Assembly (NCBI RefSeq): GCF_036327755.1
Contig: NZ_CP109596.1
Location: 3,658,001-3,722,000, forward strand
Source: Nocardia sp. NBC_01503
GTDB lineage: Bacteria; Actinomycetota; Actinomycetes; Mycobacteriales; Mycobacteriaceae
Reading direction: 5' to 3'
DNA length: 64,000 nt
The notes below the pieces were generated by a model. That model made no database searches. It was not told the origin of the DNA and worked only from the letters and a program-made list of their open reading frames with translations. Shown in pieces: positions 41,427-49,923 of the stretch (position 1 is the first letter of the stretch; each line of letters begins with the position of its first letter). The translations under genes were made by a program, and so were the position numbers.

Positions 41427-42668
41427 ATGAGCAGATTCATCATGACCAGCATCGGCAGTCGCGGCGATATCGCGCCACTGACCGGCCTCGGGGTACGGCT
41501 GCGCGAGGCCGGTCACGAGGTGGTGCTGGCCGCGCACTCGGTATTCGAGGAACTGATCACCGGCTGCGGACTCGAATTCCGGCAGATGGAGACCAATGTC
41601 GACATCGATATGACCGACCCGAATGTCGACAAGCTCAAGGCCGCATGGGCATTCGCAGCACCCGCCGGGGTGCGCGGCACCGGTATGGGCATGATCGACG
41701 CGCTGCGCGACGAACCCGCCGACGCCCTGCTGCTGGCTCAACTCACCGAAGGCGCGGGCTTCCCGCTCGCGGAAGCCAAGGGCATTCCGGCTATCGGCCT
41801 GCGCTTCCAGCCCATGTGCGCGACCTCCGCCTACCCACCCGCCTCGATGGGCGTGCGCTCCTTCGGTCCGCGCGGCAACCGGTTGGCCGCCGATATCGGA
41901 GCCTGGCTCGGCGATACCGTCTACCGTGGCGTGGTCGCCGACTTCCGCCGCGTTCTGGACCTGCCCGAGACCTCCGTCCGCGAACTGCGCCGCCGCCGCA
42001 CGGTCGCCGAATGGCCCATCCTGCACGGCTATTCACCCCACGTACTGCCCCGCCCCGCCGATTGGCGATCGGGCCTGGACGTCACCGGCTACTGGTGGTC
42101 GCCCCGCCCGCTGGAGTGGGAGCCGTCCGCCGAACTGGTGGACTTCCTCGCCGCCGGACCGCCGCCCGTCTTCGTAGGCTTCGGCAGCGTGGTCAACACC
42201 ACCGAACACAGCGCCCGCATGTCCGAGATCGTCGGCGAGGGACTACGCCAGGCAGGGGTGCGCGGCATAGTCCAAGCGGGCTGGCTCCAATTGGCCGTCA
42301 CCGCCGACGATGTGATCACCATCGACGACGTCCCCCACGACTGGCTCTTCCCGCAAATGGCCGCCGTCGTGCACTCCTGCGGTGCGGGCACCACCGCCGC
42401 GGGCCTACGTGCGGGCGTCCCCGCGATCGGCGTCCCCAGCTACTCCGACCAGCCCTTCTGGGCCCAGCGCCTCACCGACCTCGGCGTCTGCGCCGCCACC
42501 ATCCCGCACGACAAACTCACCGCCGTCAACCTCGCCGCCGCAATCCGCACCGCCACAACCGATCCCACCCTCCGCGCCAACGCCACCGAGGTCGCCGCCC
42601 ACATCGGTGCGGAGGACGGCGCGGGCCAGGCCGTCAAACTGATCGAGGCGCACCTGGCCGCGCGATAA
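41427..42668 (+). CDS. Family 1 glycosyltransferase (UGT/MGT type)
   Basis: 413 residues from ATG 41427. GT-B fold: N-terminal FIMTSIGSRGDIAPLTGLGVRL (acceptor side), C-terminal sugar-nucleotide site VFVGFGSVVNTTE and the signature 'HDWLFPQMAAVVHSCGAGTTAAGLRAGVPAIGVPSYSDQPFWA'-like block (split here; positions about 315-360) with conserved His and Asp-Gln. It resembles actinobacterial enzymes that glycosylate lipopeptides, polyketides or sterols. Last gene of the four-gene cluster, suggesting a glycosylated acyl product. Confidence 0.85.
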   Translation: MSRFIMTSIGSRGDIAPLTGLGVRLREAGHEVVLAAHSVFEELITGCGLEFRQMETNVDIDMTDPNVDKLKAAWAFAAPAGVRGTGMGMIDALRDEPADALLLAQLTEGAGFPLAEAKGIPAIGLRFQPMCATSAYPPASMGVRSFGPRGNRLAADIGAWLGDTVYRGVVADFRRVLDLPETSVRELRRRRTVAEWPILHGYSPHVLPRPADWRSGLDVTGYWWSPRPLEWEPSAELVDFLAAGPPPVFVGFGSVVNTTEHSARMSEIVGEGLRQAGVRGIVQAGWLQLAVTADDVITIDDVPHDWLFPQMAAVVHSCGAGTTAAGLRAGVPAIGVPSYSDQPFWAQRLTDLGVCAATIPHDKLTAVNLAAAIRTATTDPTLRANATEVAAHIGAEDGAGQAVKLIEAHLAAR

Positions 42669-42675
42669 ACCCGCG

Positions 42676-43068
42676 TCAGTCGTTCCAGATCCCGCTGGCG
42701 AGAAAGCTGTCCCCCAGCGGCACGACCTGAAGGGAGATGTCGGGCCGCGCTGCCGACAAATCCGGGAATGCGATCCGGATCGTGGCCCTGCGATAGTTGG
42801 GGTGCTGCAACAGGCCGGGGATCAATGCGAGTTGGAAGATCGTCACGGACTGGCCGGTCCTCATGAGGCCCGGTATGGGGCGGATCCGGTCGGATGCTTC
42901 GAAATCGACTGCGCTCGTTACAAGTTGGTGCACGATATCGACTGTTGGATCGCGCGTGAACTCCCGCGCCCATACGCCGCGGCACAGCATGACGAAACGC
43001 CCGGCGGCACAATGTCTCTGACAGTTCTCGCGCAGCCCGCCGCACTCGGGCGCGAGTGGCCCCAACAC
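42676..43068 (-). pseudogene. Decayed XRE/DUF5753-type regulator
   Basis: The frame holds FEASDRIRPIPG, then FQLALIPGLLQHPNYRRA and RPDISLQVVPLG, in the order of the DUF5753 domain that follows the helix-turn-helix in many actinobacterial regulators (IPGLLQT.YARA ... V.L.VLP). The helix-turn-helix is missing and about 100 residues expected between the two motifs are lost. It is convergent with the glycosyltransferase. Confidence 0.6.
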
Positions 43069-43127
43069 GCATGCATCAGTCGAGAAGGGTCCTGCTTCGC
43101 CAAGTGGGTGACGTACCCTGCACAGTT

Positions 43128-43349
43128 ATGAGAATCGTTAGTATTTCAGTTATTGCCACTGCCGCGTTGCTGTTCGCGCCCATGGCCGCAGCGACCGCCG
43201 GGACCGGTAGCAGCCTCGATTCCGGCAGCTCCAACCTGCTCACCCCCGGGGCCGGGCACGGGGTCGACTCCGGCTCCGGACTCGGCGATCTCGTCGGCGA
43301 CCTATGGAGCTCGCTGTTCAACTTCGGCGATCCGATCAGCCATATGTGA
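43128..43349 (+). CDS. Small secreted peptide
   Basis: 73 residues from ATG 43128: signal peptide (MRIVSISVIATAALLFAPMAAATA) and a Gly/Ser-rich mature peptide of about 48 residues ending FNFGDPISHM. No family recognised. It overlaps nothing and lies 47 bases before the tryptophan dioxygenase start. Confidence 0.6.
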   Translation: MRIVSISVIATAALLFAPMAAATAGTGSSLDSGSSNLLTPGAGHGVDSGSGLGDLVGDLWSSLFNFGDPISHM

Positions 43350-43396
43350 ACGCCAACCGATGCCATCCCAGCCGCACCGCCTGCACAATCGGAGAG

Positions 43397-44212
43397 ATGG
43401 TTGCTCACTCTCGAAATGGCGTTGATGATCGATCTCCCGATCAGACCTACGGTTCGTATCTGGCGCTCGAGGAGGTGCTCGGCGCGCAGCGCCCGCGCTC
43501 GGACGAGCACGATGAGATGTTGTTCATCGTCATCCATCAGGTGTACGAGCTGTGGTTCAAGCAGTTGCTGCATGAATTGGCGGAGCTGCAAAGGCAATTG
43601 GCTGCCGGGAGTACCGCGCATGCGCTGCATACGCTGCGCCGAGTACTGAAGATACTCGAGGTGATCGTTGCGCAGATCGATGTGCTGGAGACCATGACTC
43701 CGCGGCAGTTCACCAGTTTCCGGGTTCGGCTGGAGGAGTCGAGTGGCTTCCAGTCCGCGCAGTTCCGCGAGTTGGAGGCGGTGCTCGGACGCCGGGACGA
43801 GGGGGCGTTCGCGCACTATCCCGAAGGGAGTGCGGCTCGGGAGGGGATTCTTGCCGCGATGTCGCGGCCCGCGCTGTACGACTCGTTCCTGCGGTACCTG
43901 GCCGAGCGGGGTTATCCGATTCCCGTCGAGCAGTTGGAGCGGGATGTGCGGGTCGCCGCTGCGTCGGTGCCGCAGATCCAGCAGGTACTGCTGAGCGTCT
44001 ACACCGATGACGGGGGTCCGGCGCAGGTGGCCGAGCGGCTGGTCGATCTGGACGAAGGGTTGCAGGAGTGGCGGTACCGGCACGTGATGATGGTGCGCCG
44101 CACCATCGGCGACAAGCCGGGGACCGGCGGATCCTCGGGCGCGGAATACCTGCGCGGCACTCTCTTTCAGCCGCTGTTCGGCGATCTGTGGGCCGTCCGG
44201 AGCCGACTGTGA
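43397..44212 (+). CDS. kynA: Tryptophan 2,3-dioxygenase
   Basis: 271 residues. Haem enzyme opening the indole ring of L-tryptophan to N-formylkynurenine, first step of the kynurenine pathway. Diagnostic segments: 'YGSYLALEEVLGAQ', HDEMLFIVIHQVYELWFKQL (substrate side), FRVRLEESSGFQSAQFRELE, and the proximal haem His in 'WRYRHVMMVRRTIGDKPGTGGSSG'-type block (split; near residue 225), followed by YLRGTL. No kynureninase or formamidase gene is beside it, so the rest of the pathway is elsewhere. Confidence 0.9.
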   Translation: MVAHSRNGVDDRSPDQTYGSYLALEEVLGAQRPRSDEHDEMLFIVIHQVYELWFKQLLHELAELQRQLAAGSTAHALHTLRRVLKILEVIVAQIDVLETMTPRQFTSFRVRLEESSGFQSAQFRELEAVLGRRDEGAFAHYPEGSAAREGILAAMSRPALYDSFLRYLAERGYPIPVEQLERDVRVAAASVPQIQQVLLSVYTDDGGPAQVAERLVDLDEGLQEWRYRHVMMVRRTIGDKPGTGGSSGAEYLRGTLFQPLFGDLWAVRSRL

Positions 44213-44265
44213 TCACCGTCGACGACAGCGGGTGCCACGCTTTCGATCGGGCGGCATCCCGGATC

Positions 44266-44360
44266 GGGAGTACAAAAAGAACGAAAAGATAAAGACGCCC
44301 GGACGAGAAGAAAAGAAGACAAGCCAGAACAAAGGATGAAAAGAACGAAAGTCTGAATAG
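44266..44360. other. Purine-rich, AT-rich non-coding tract
   Basis: About 95 bases in which the plus strand is almost entirely A and G (repeated AAAAGAACGAAAAG and GAAGAAAAGAAGAC-like runs), in sharp contrast to the GC-rich surroundings. No reading frame is convincing. The 206-base gap between kynA and the HNH gene otherwise holds only the promoter elements below. Confidence 0.6.
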
Positions 44361-44392
44361 CTTTGTATCACAAGGGAACTCGCCTGGTGGCG

Positions 44393-44413
44393 CCGTGTTT
44401 ATCACGGTAGAAT
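44393..44413 (+). promoter_or_regulatory. Inverted repeat and -10 of the HNH endonuclease gene
   Basis: CCGTG-TTTAT-CACGG (44393-44407) directly abuts TAGAAT (44408-44413), a good -10. The ATG is five bases further, so the transcript would be leaderless. The repeat overlaps the promoter spacer and may be an operator. Confidence 0.45.
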
Positions 44414-44418
44414 AAGCT

Positions 44419-45912
44419 ATGGAATCCGGGGGAGAAACCGCTATCGTGGTCGCCGTTGCGGCGCTGCGTGCCGCGGTGGATGCCCTGGTCGCGGCGTCGC
44501 CGATTCCTTTGTCCGATGACGAGTTCGCCGCGCTCATGCGGGAGACCGAAAAGGTCACACGGCAATTGGATGCGGTCAAAACCGGATTCGTGGACGAAAC
44601 CCGCCGCCGCGATCTGCCCGGTAAGGCGAATGTGAGCTCTGCGGCGCTGTACCTGGAGCAGTCGCTGCGGCTGTCGCGGGCGGACGCGTGCCGCAGGGTT
44701 CGGGTCGCGGACAAGCTCGCGGTGCGTCGCCTGCCCGGTCAAGTGTTGGAACCGGAACTGGCCGTGGTCGCCCAGGCGCAGCGCGCGGGTGATATCTCCG
44801 CCGATCACATCACTCGGATTCTGCGGGTGATGGACCGTCTGCCCGGCAGTCTCGATATCGACCGGCGGGAGGCGGCCGAGGTGTGTCTGGCCGAGTACGC
44901 GAGCACCGGCTGGCCCGACGACGTGCGCAAACTGGGTGAGGACATCCTGCGGCGGGTCGATCCCGACGGCACACTCTGCCGTGACTCCGACCGGCAGCGC
45001 ATGCGCGGCATCACCGTCGGCACCCAGCGCGTGGATGGTATGTCGCCGTTGATCGGGGAACTCACTCCGGAGCTGCGGGCGGTGTTCGAGCCGGTCCTGG
45101 CCAAGCTCGCGCGCCCGGGCATGTGCAATCCCGAAGATCCCGAAAGCCCGCGCACCAGCGCCGAATCCACCGACCGCGAACGCCTCGAGGCCGCCGCCGG
45201 GCGTGACACCCGCACCGCCGCCCAGCGCAATCACGATGCGCTGCTGGCGTTCCTGCGCTTCGAGATGGACCCGGCGGTTCCGGGTACCCACCGTGGCCTG
45301 CCGGTCGGGACCATTCTCACCATGAGCCTGACCGACCTGGAGAACCGCTCCGGAGTCGCCACGACCGCCTCCGGGGGCACCCTGTCGATCGGCGAGGCCG
45401 TGCGGTTGGCTGCGAACTCCACCCGGTACCTGGCGGTGTTCGACGAGGCGGGTATGCCGCTGCACCTGGGTCGTGGCAACAACCGATTGGCCGGCAAGGC
45501 ACAGCGTTTGGCCCTGATCGCGGCCGAGAAGGGCTGCACCCGCCCCAACTGCACCGCCCCCGCCACCCTCTCGGCGGTGCATCACGTCACCGAATGGTCC
45601 CAGGGTGGACGCACCGACATCGAGAACCTCACCCTGGCGTGCGACAGCTGTCATGCCCTGGTCCATGACGGCCCGGGTGGGTGGAAGACGGTGAAACTCG
45701 GTGCGGACAGCCGGTTTCCGGGTCGTACCGGGTGGATCGCCCCACCCCACCTCAACCCGTCAGGGATACCGCAGGTGAATCACCGTCACCACCCCGGTGA
45801 GTTGATGGCCGCCACCATGTCACGAATCCAGGCACGTAATGCCGCTGAGCGACAACGCTTGAAGGAGTGGTTGAACCGCCGCCACACCACCCCCACACCC
45901 ACCACCGAATAA
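44419..45912 (+). CDS. HNH endonuclease of the 13E12/DUF222 type
   Basis: 497 residues. DUF222 covers about 20-340 (FAALMRETEKVTRQLDAVKTG, RAQRAGDISADHITRILR, RNHDALLAFLR); the C-terminal HNH nuclease is at 375-425 (CTRPNCTAPATLSAVHHVTEW, then GGRTDIENLTLACDSCHALVH) with paired zinc-type cysteines. 13E12 repeats are numerous in Mycobacteriales and serve as integration sites for some phages. This copy looks intact. A stem-loop terminator follows. Confidence 0.85.
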   Translation: MESGGETAIVVAVAALRAAVDALVAASPIPLSDDEFAALMRETEKVTRQLDAVKTGFVDETRRRDLPGKANVSSAALYLEQSLRLSRADACRRVRVADKLAVRRLPGQVLEPELAVVAQAQRAGDISADHITRILRVMDRLPGSLDIDRREAAEVCLAEYASTGWPDDVRKLGEDILRRVDPDGTLCRDSDRQRMRGITVGTQRVDGMSPLIGELTPELRAVFEPVLAKLARPGMCNPEDPESPRTSAESTDRERLEAAAGRDTRTAAQRNHDALLAFLRFEMDPAVPGTHRGLPVGTILTMSLTDLENRSGVATTASGGTLSIGEAVRLAANSTRYLAVFDEAGMPLHLGRGNNRLAGKAQRLALIAAEKGCTRPNCTAPATLSAVHHVTEWSQGGRTDIENLTLACDSCHALVHDGPGGWKTVKLGADSRFPGRTGWIAPPHLNPSGIPQVNHRHHPGELMAATMSRIQARNAAERQRLKEWLNRRHTTPTPTTE

Positions 45913-45930
45913 CGCAGCCCCGCCCAGTCG

Positions 45931-45970
45931 CCCGTGACACCGCAGGTTTCCATCCTGCCGGTGCCACGGG
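45931..45970 (+). terminator. Stem-loop after the HNH gene
   Basis: CCCGTGACACCGCAGG, seven-base loop, CCTGCCGGTGCCACGGG: a long stem with a few mismatches 19 bases after the HNH stop. Confidence 0.6.
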
Positions 45971-46260
45971 TGTTTGTCGTTGCGGCCCTTGTCTTTTCGC
46001 TGCTTGTTCGTTGGGGTTTAGTCTTTTGGGTTTTGTCCCGAAACGGGACCACAGCCGGTCACCCCGTCAGGTACTGCCACTCCTGCACCTGATGGGGGAG
46101 CGACAGCCGGGTACGGCAGGCGAGGTTCCCACACCACTTCTTTTCCGCACGCACTTCCTCAACCGATCCCGGCAACGAAAGCACCCGCGCCGCAAACCCC
46201 ACCCCGCACGAGATCCTCTGTTCAACTCGCGACAGAACAATCCGAATGGCTCGCAGTGGC
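45971..46260. other. Convergent intergenic region without a gene
   Basis: 290 bases between the HNH gene and the minus-strand DUF6301-containing gene. A small palindrome GTCCCG-AAA-CGGGAC lies at 46035-46049 next to a T-rich run on its 5' side. I see no coding frame with protein-like sequence and no promoter. Confidence 0.4.
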
Positions 46261-47904
46261 CTATCTGGCGCGCCTGGGCGGATCGAAGTCCGTATGCGAG
46301 ATCTCGTGCAATTCCCCGTCGACCAACTCGAACGTCGTCTCGGATTTGACGTAGGCATGCTCGACCTGTGGTCTGCCCCGCCATTGGGAAGGGCTGAGGT
46401 CGGCGTCATCGTCGGCTTCCTCCAGCCCGAAATGGGCGTCCATGATCTGATGCGGTGGCTGTGTCGCGCGGACGGTATAGCGCAGTTCTTCGGGCGAGGT
46501 CAGGTTCGCCGCCTCGACGGCGTCCATGGTCAGTTCAGCCACTTCGATGCCATTCGCACTGCCCGGCGGCAAACGATGCAGTCGCGGCTGTCCATGGATG
46601 GTCGTTTCCACCGTGCAGCCATCGGGTGCGAACCGCCCGCGCGCCAGGAACCCGGCCTCGCCCGCTTCGGCGATGCTCCAGGCGATATCCGACGTATACC
46701 GATGTAGGACAGGGACATCGGCTGCGAGCGAAGCGAATACGGCGCGGAGCGTCTTGTACAGCTCGCTCCAATCCTCGGCGTCATCACCCGGGGAGAACAA
46801 CATACCCGCAAGGGCGGGGCCGGACTCTTGGATATCGGCGACACCACGCCACAGATCCTCGGGCTCGAATTCGGGATCCCACTGCGGATTCTTGTTCTGC
46901 TCCCAGGTGGAGGGCTCCGTCGGTTTCAGCGAAACATGTAGTCGGGCATCGGAATCCAGCGTGCGTGTCAGCTTGATGGTGTCATGTTCGAATCGCCAGA
47001 GCGCGAAGGCGTTCGGCCCACCGACCAGATGCGGATCACCGAGCCGCTCGACGCAGATCTCCAATGCCCGGCGATAGAAACTGTCCGAGGTCTCGGGCGG
47101 CACGAACGCCACCAGCCGGAGCTCGCAGTACTCGCCGTAGCCGTACCGCTCTTGATAGTCGTAGGTTTTGGCGGCAATCAAGCCCAACCCACTGTCGTGG
47201 GTGGCCATCAGACTGCCGTCTCGCATATCCTCCGGGCGGGCGCGGAAAGCCTCGTAGAGGTCGTCGATATCGCGCCGGGACCAGGTGCCGCGCCCGGCAC
47301 GCCGACTGAAAGCGCTCAATGTGCCGCGGAGTTTCGACCGCCCGTTCTCCGCGCCCAGCCGCTCACCCAGGTTCGAACCGATCACCGTGCTCAGCTGTTC
47401 GAGGAACTCCTCGCCCGCGCGTTCGTGCTCAACGGTGATCTCCCGCAACCGTTCCCGCTCCGGGGCTTGCCAGCGCGCGGGATTCTGCAGAACCAACTCG
47501 ACCGTCTCGCCGCCGGATACTTTGAGTACGACCCGCGGCAGCACCCACGCCGCACCGGTGCCGTCACCGTGTGCCGGAGCCGTCGACGGGCCCCAATGGG
47601 GGAGTAGGGCCGAGACCGTATCGGCCAGAGCGGCCGCCGGTCGGCGCAGCGGCAGGTTCGCGAGAAAGATCGCCCCCAAGATGATTTCGCCGTCCTCGTC
47701 GATGCCGAACATCGCAACGGGATCCTCGTGCTCCAAATCGGTTGCCACATAGATCACCGACGGATCGTCATCGTCCGGTATGGGCGCACTCCATCCGAGT
47801 GCCGCGGCGAATCGCGCGATATCCCCGACCGACCAGGTCCAATCGAATGTCTTCGCCACCAATGCGATTCGCATCGCCCCTGTTACATCCACCCGCGCAC
47901 TCAC
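46261..47904 (-). CDS. Large chromosomal protein with an N-terminal DUF6301 domain
   Basis: 547 residues from GTG 47904. Residues 10-150 have the family signature seen in the prophage ('MRIALVAKTFDWTWSVGDIARFAAALGW', then 'AWVLPRVVLKVSG' and 'VELVLQNPARW'). Residues 150-330 form a helical/mixed domain (RLREITVEHERAGEEFLEQL, DYQERYGYGEYCELRLVAF), and 330-547 an acidic part of unknown fold. No signal peptide or membrane helix. Function unknown. A free-standing chromosomal relative of the prophage immunity-like proteins could protect against the prophage toxins or be a stock from which they arise; this is inference. Confidence 0.6.
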   Translation of the reverse strand: MSARVDVTGAMRIALVAKTFDWTWSVGDIARFAAALGWSAPIPDDDDPSVIYVATDLEHEDPVAMFGIDEDGEIILGAIFLANLPLRRPAAALADTVSALLPHWGPSTAPAHGDGTGAAWVLPRVVLKVSGGETVELVLQNPARWQAPERERLREITVEHERAGEEFLEQLSTVIGSNLGERLGAENGRSKLRGTLSAFSRRAGRGTWSRRDIDDLYEAFRARPEDMRDGSLMATHDSGLGLIAAKTYDYQERYGYGEYCELRLVAFVPPETSDSFYRRALEICVERLGDPHLVGGPNAFALWRFEHDTIKLTRTLDSDARLHVSLKPTEPSTWEQNKNPQWDPEFEPEDLWRGVADIQESGPALAGMLFSPGDDAEDWSELYKTLRAVFASLAADVPVLHRYTSDIAWSIAEAGEAGFLARGRFAPDGCTVETTIHGQPRLHRLPPGSANGIEVAELTMDAVEAANLTSPEELRYTVRATQPPHQIMDAHFGLEEADDDADLSPSQWRGRPQVEHAYVKSETTFELVDGELHEISHTDFDPPRRAR

Positions 47905-47943
47905 CGCGTCACCCTAACCCGGTCCATGCGGTCGTACAGATGG

Positions 47944-47979
47944 CAGTGCGGGCGCACCCATTCGGATGCGCCCGCACTG
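47944..47979 (-). terminator. Hairpin terminator after the MFS exporter
   Basis: CAGTGCGGGCGCA, ten-base loop, TGCGCCCGCACTG: a perfect 13-bp stem 22 bases past the MFS stop on the minus strand. It separates that gene from the DUF6301-containing gene. Confidence 0.75.
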
Positions 47980-48000
47980 ATTGGTTCGACTATCGGGAAG

Positions 48001-49488
48001 TCAGTCCTTGACGAGTTGCGGTGTGGCGTCCTCGAATTCGTCCACCGCGACCGTGTGGTCCATGGCCGGGGCGCGGTTCGGTAGCAGTACCGCCATCACG
48101 ATGACCAGGAGGGACAGCGCCGCGGAGACCGCGAAGGCCAGGCGCATACCGCCCAGGTGAGCATCGAGCGCCGGGGTGCCGGAGTCGAGCAGGGAGGTGG
48201 CGCGCGAGGACATGACCGTCACCACCAGGGCGGTGCCGAAGGCGGCGGCCACCTGCTGCAGGGTGCCGAGCATCGAGCTGCCATGCGAGTACAGGTGCAT
48301 GGGGAGTGCGCCCAGGCCGAGGGTGAAGACCGGGGTGAACGCCGCGGCGAGCGAGGCCATCAGCAGGATGTGCAGACCCAGCAGCTGCCAGTACGGCATG
48401 GTCAGCGAGATCTGGGTGAAACCGGCCAGGGCGGCGGTGATTCCGATCGCGGCCGGGATGACCAGTACGCGTCCACCGAAGCGGTCGAAGATCTTGCCGA
48501 CCGTCGGGCCGAGCAGACCCATGGCCAGACCACCGGGCATGACCAGCAGACCGGTCTGCAGCGGGCTCAGCCCACGCAGGTTCTGCAGGTACAGCGGCAG
48601 CAGGATCATCGAGCCCATCATGGCCAGGAAGGCGACCGCCATCAGGACCAGCGACTTGGTGTAGGTGGGGGCCAGCAGGATACGCAGATCCAGCAGCGGA
48701 GCACCGGTGCGCTGCAGGCGAATCTGACGCCAGGCGAAGATCGCGATCAACGCGATACCGGCGGCGATGATCAGCGCGGGGGTCGCCACATTGCCATTGC
48801 CGAACTTGCTCAGGCCGTACACCAGACTGCCGAAACCGAGCGCGGCGAAGGCCATGCTGGACACGTCGATGGCACCGGCCTGCGGTTCACCGATGTTCTC
48901 CAGTTTGCGCAGACCCAGCCAGGTGACCAGACCCGCGATCGGCAGCACCAGCAGGAAGAGCCAGCGCCATGACGCGATCTGCAGCACCAGCCCGGAGATG
49001 ACCGGACCCATGGCGGGCGCGACCGAGATCGCCAGCGTCACATTGCCCATGACGCGGCCGCGATCCTGCTCCGGCACCACCGTCATGAGGGTCGTCATCA
49101 GCAGCGGCATCATGATCGCGGTGCCACCGGCCTGAATGACACGACCGACCAGCAGAATCGCGAAGGTCGGCGCGACCGAGGAGAGCGCGGTGCCGAAGAG
49201 GAAGACACCCATGGCGATGGCGTAGGCGCGGCGGGTGGTGACCCGCTGCAGGAACCAGCCGGTGGCCGGAATGACCGCGGCCATGGTGAGCATGAAGGCG
49301 GTGGAGACCCACTGTGCCGAGCGCTCACCGACCTTCAGATCCGTCATCAGGCGCGGGATGGCGTTGATCATGATGGTTTCGTTCAGAATCACCACGAAGG
49401 TCGCGAGCACCAGCAGCCGGATGACCGTCGGTGTCCGCCCTCCCGTGGAAGCCTGAGCTCCCGAGGGTGCGGATATATCGGCGTGCAT
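48001..49488 (-). CDS. MFS multidrug exporter, DHA2 (EmrB/QacA) type
   Basis: 495 residues from ATG 49488, six bases after GGAGG. About 14 transmembrane segments. TM1 LVLATFVVILNETIMINAIP has Glu where the other exporter in this window has Asp; TM4-5 carry 'ISVAPAMGPVISGLVLQIASWRW' (motif C with GPxxSG). A proton antiporter in the inner membrane that exports drugs or lipids. The long palindrome-rich gap upstream suggests tight regulation, but no regulator gene of TetR or MarR type is adjacent. Confidence 0.85.
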   Translation of the reverse strand: MHADISAPSGAQASTGGRTPTVIRLLVLATFVVILNETIMINAIPRLMTDLKVGERSAQWVSTAFMLTMAAVIPATGWFLQRVTTRRAYAIAMGVFLFGTALSSVAPTFAILLVGRVIQAGGTAIMMPLLMTTLMTVVPEQDRGRVMGNVTLAISVAPAMGPVISGLVLQIASWRWLFLLVLPIAGLVTWLGLRKLENIGEPQAGAIDVSSMAFAALGFGSLVYGLSKFGNGNVATPALIIAAGIALIAIFAWRQIRLQRTGAPLLDLRILLAPTYTKSLVLMAVAFLAMMGSMILLPLYLQNLRGLSPLQTGLLVMPGGLAMGLLGPTVGKIFDRFGGRVLVIPAAIGITAALAGFTQISLTMPYWQLLGLHILLMASLAAAFTPVFTLGLGALPMHLYSHGSSMLGTLQQVAAAFGTALVVTVMSSRATSLLDSGTPALDAHLGGMRLAFAVSAALSLLVIVMAVLLPNRAPAMDHTVAVDEFEDATPQLVKD

Positions 49489-49923
49489 CGGGTACCTCCG
49501 GGGACGTGAGCGTGAAACGATTGACGATTGGTGGTCCGACGCAGAGTCATCGACTCCCGCTTCCCGGCGCCACACGAGAACAGACGGGAACGAGACGCTC
49601 AACTCATCGGTCGGGCGTCAGTATTCCGGTCGACACCGACACAAATCCCCTGGTTTTCGCCCGCCGGATCAGTTATGCGTGAGCGAATTCACCGGCTCAC
49701 CAGCGACTTTTCAGAGCCTCGAGATTTCATGGTGACCCTGGTCACGCGCAAACCCACCCAACCTGGGTGGGTTTGCGCAGGTGTGCGGCGGACCGGAGTA
49801 CTGCACAATCGAATCGACCGGTGATTGCCCGCGGGTCCACTTGGCGTGCTCTTAAGGAATGTCGCGCTTTCGACAGTGTCGTTCTTTAGCCGCTGTGAAT
49901 CCCCATCTGCCACGCTTTCGCCC
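49489..49923. other. Divergent regulatory gap upstream of the MFS exporter
   Basis: 435 bases without a gene I can support. It holds three palindromes: GTGAGC/GCTCAC (49680-49700), and the two at 49732-49778 listed separately. Their crowding between divergent genes suggests a regulator-binding region. Confidence 0.45.
49732..49778. promoter_or_regulatory. Adjacent palindromes, probable operator or attenuator
   Basis: GTGACC-CT-GGTCAC (49732-49745) is followed directly by GCGCAAACCCACCCA, three-base spacer, TGGGTGGGTTTGCGC (49746-49778), a perfect 15-bp inverted repeat. Its tiny spacer is poor for an RNA hairpin loop and better for a dimeric DNA-binding protein. It lies about 245 bases upstream of the MFS start and 146 bases upstream of the gene at 49924. 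Confidence 0.5.

Noticed and set aside
44368..45750. Minus-strand open frame (460 codons) opposite the HNH gene
   Set aside because: The plus strand codes for an intact DUF222-HNH protein.
46035..46049. Terminator GTCCCG-AAA-CGGGAC
   Set aside because: The short stem has its T-run on the wrong side for either neighbouring gene; kept only as part of the intergenic description.
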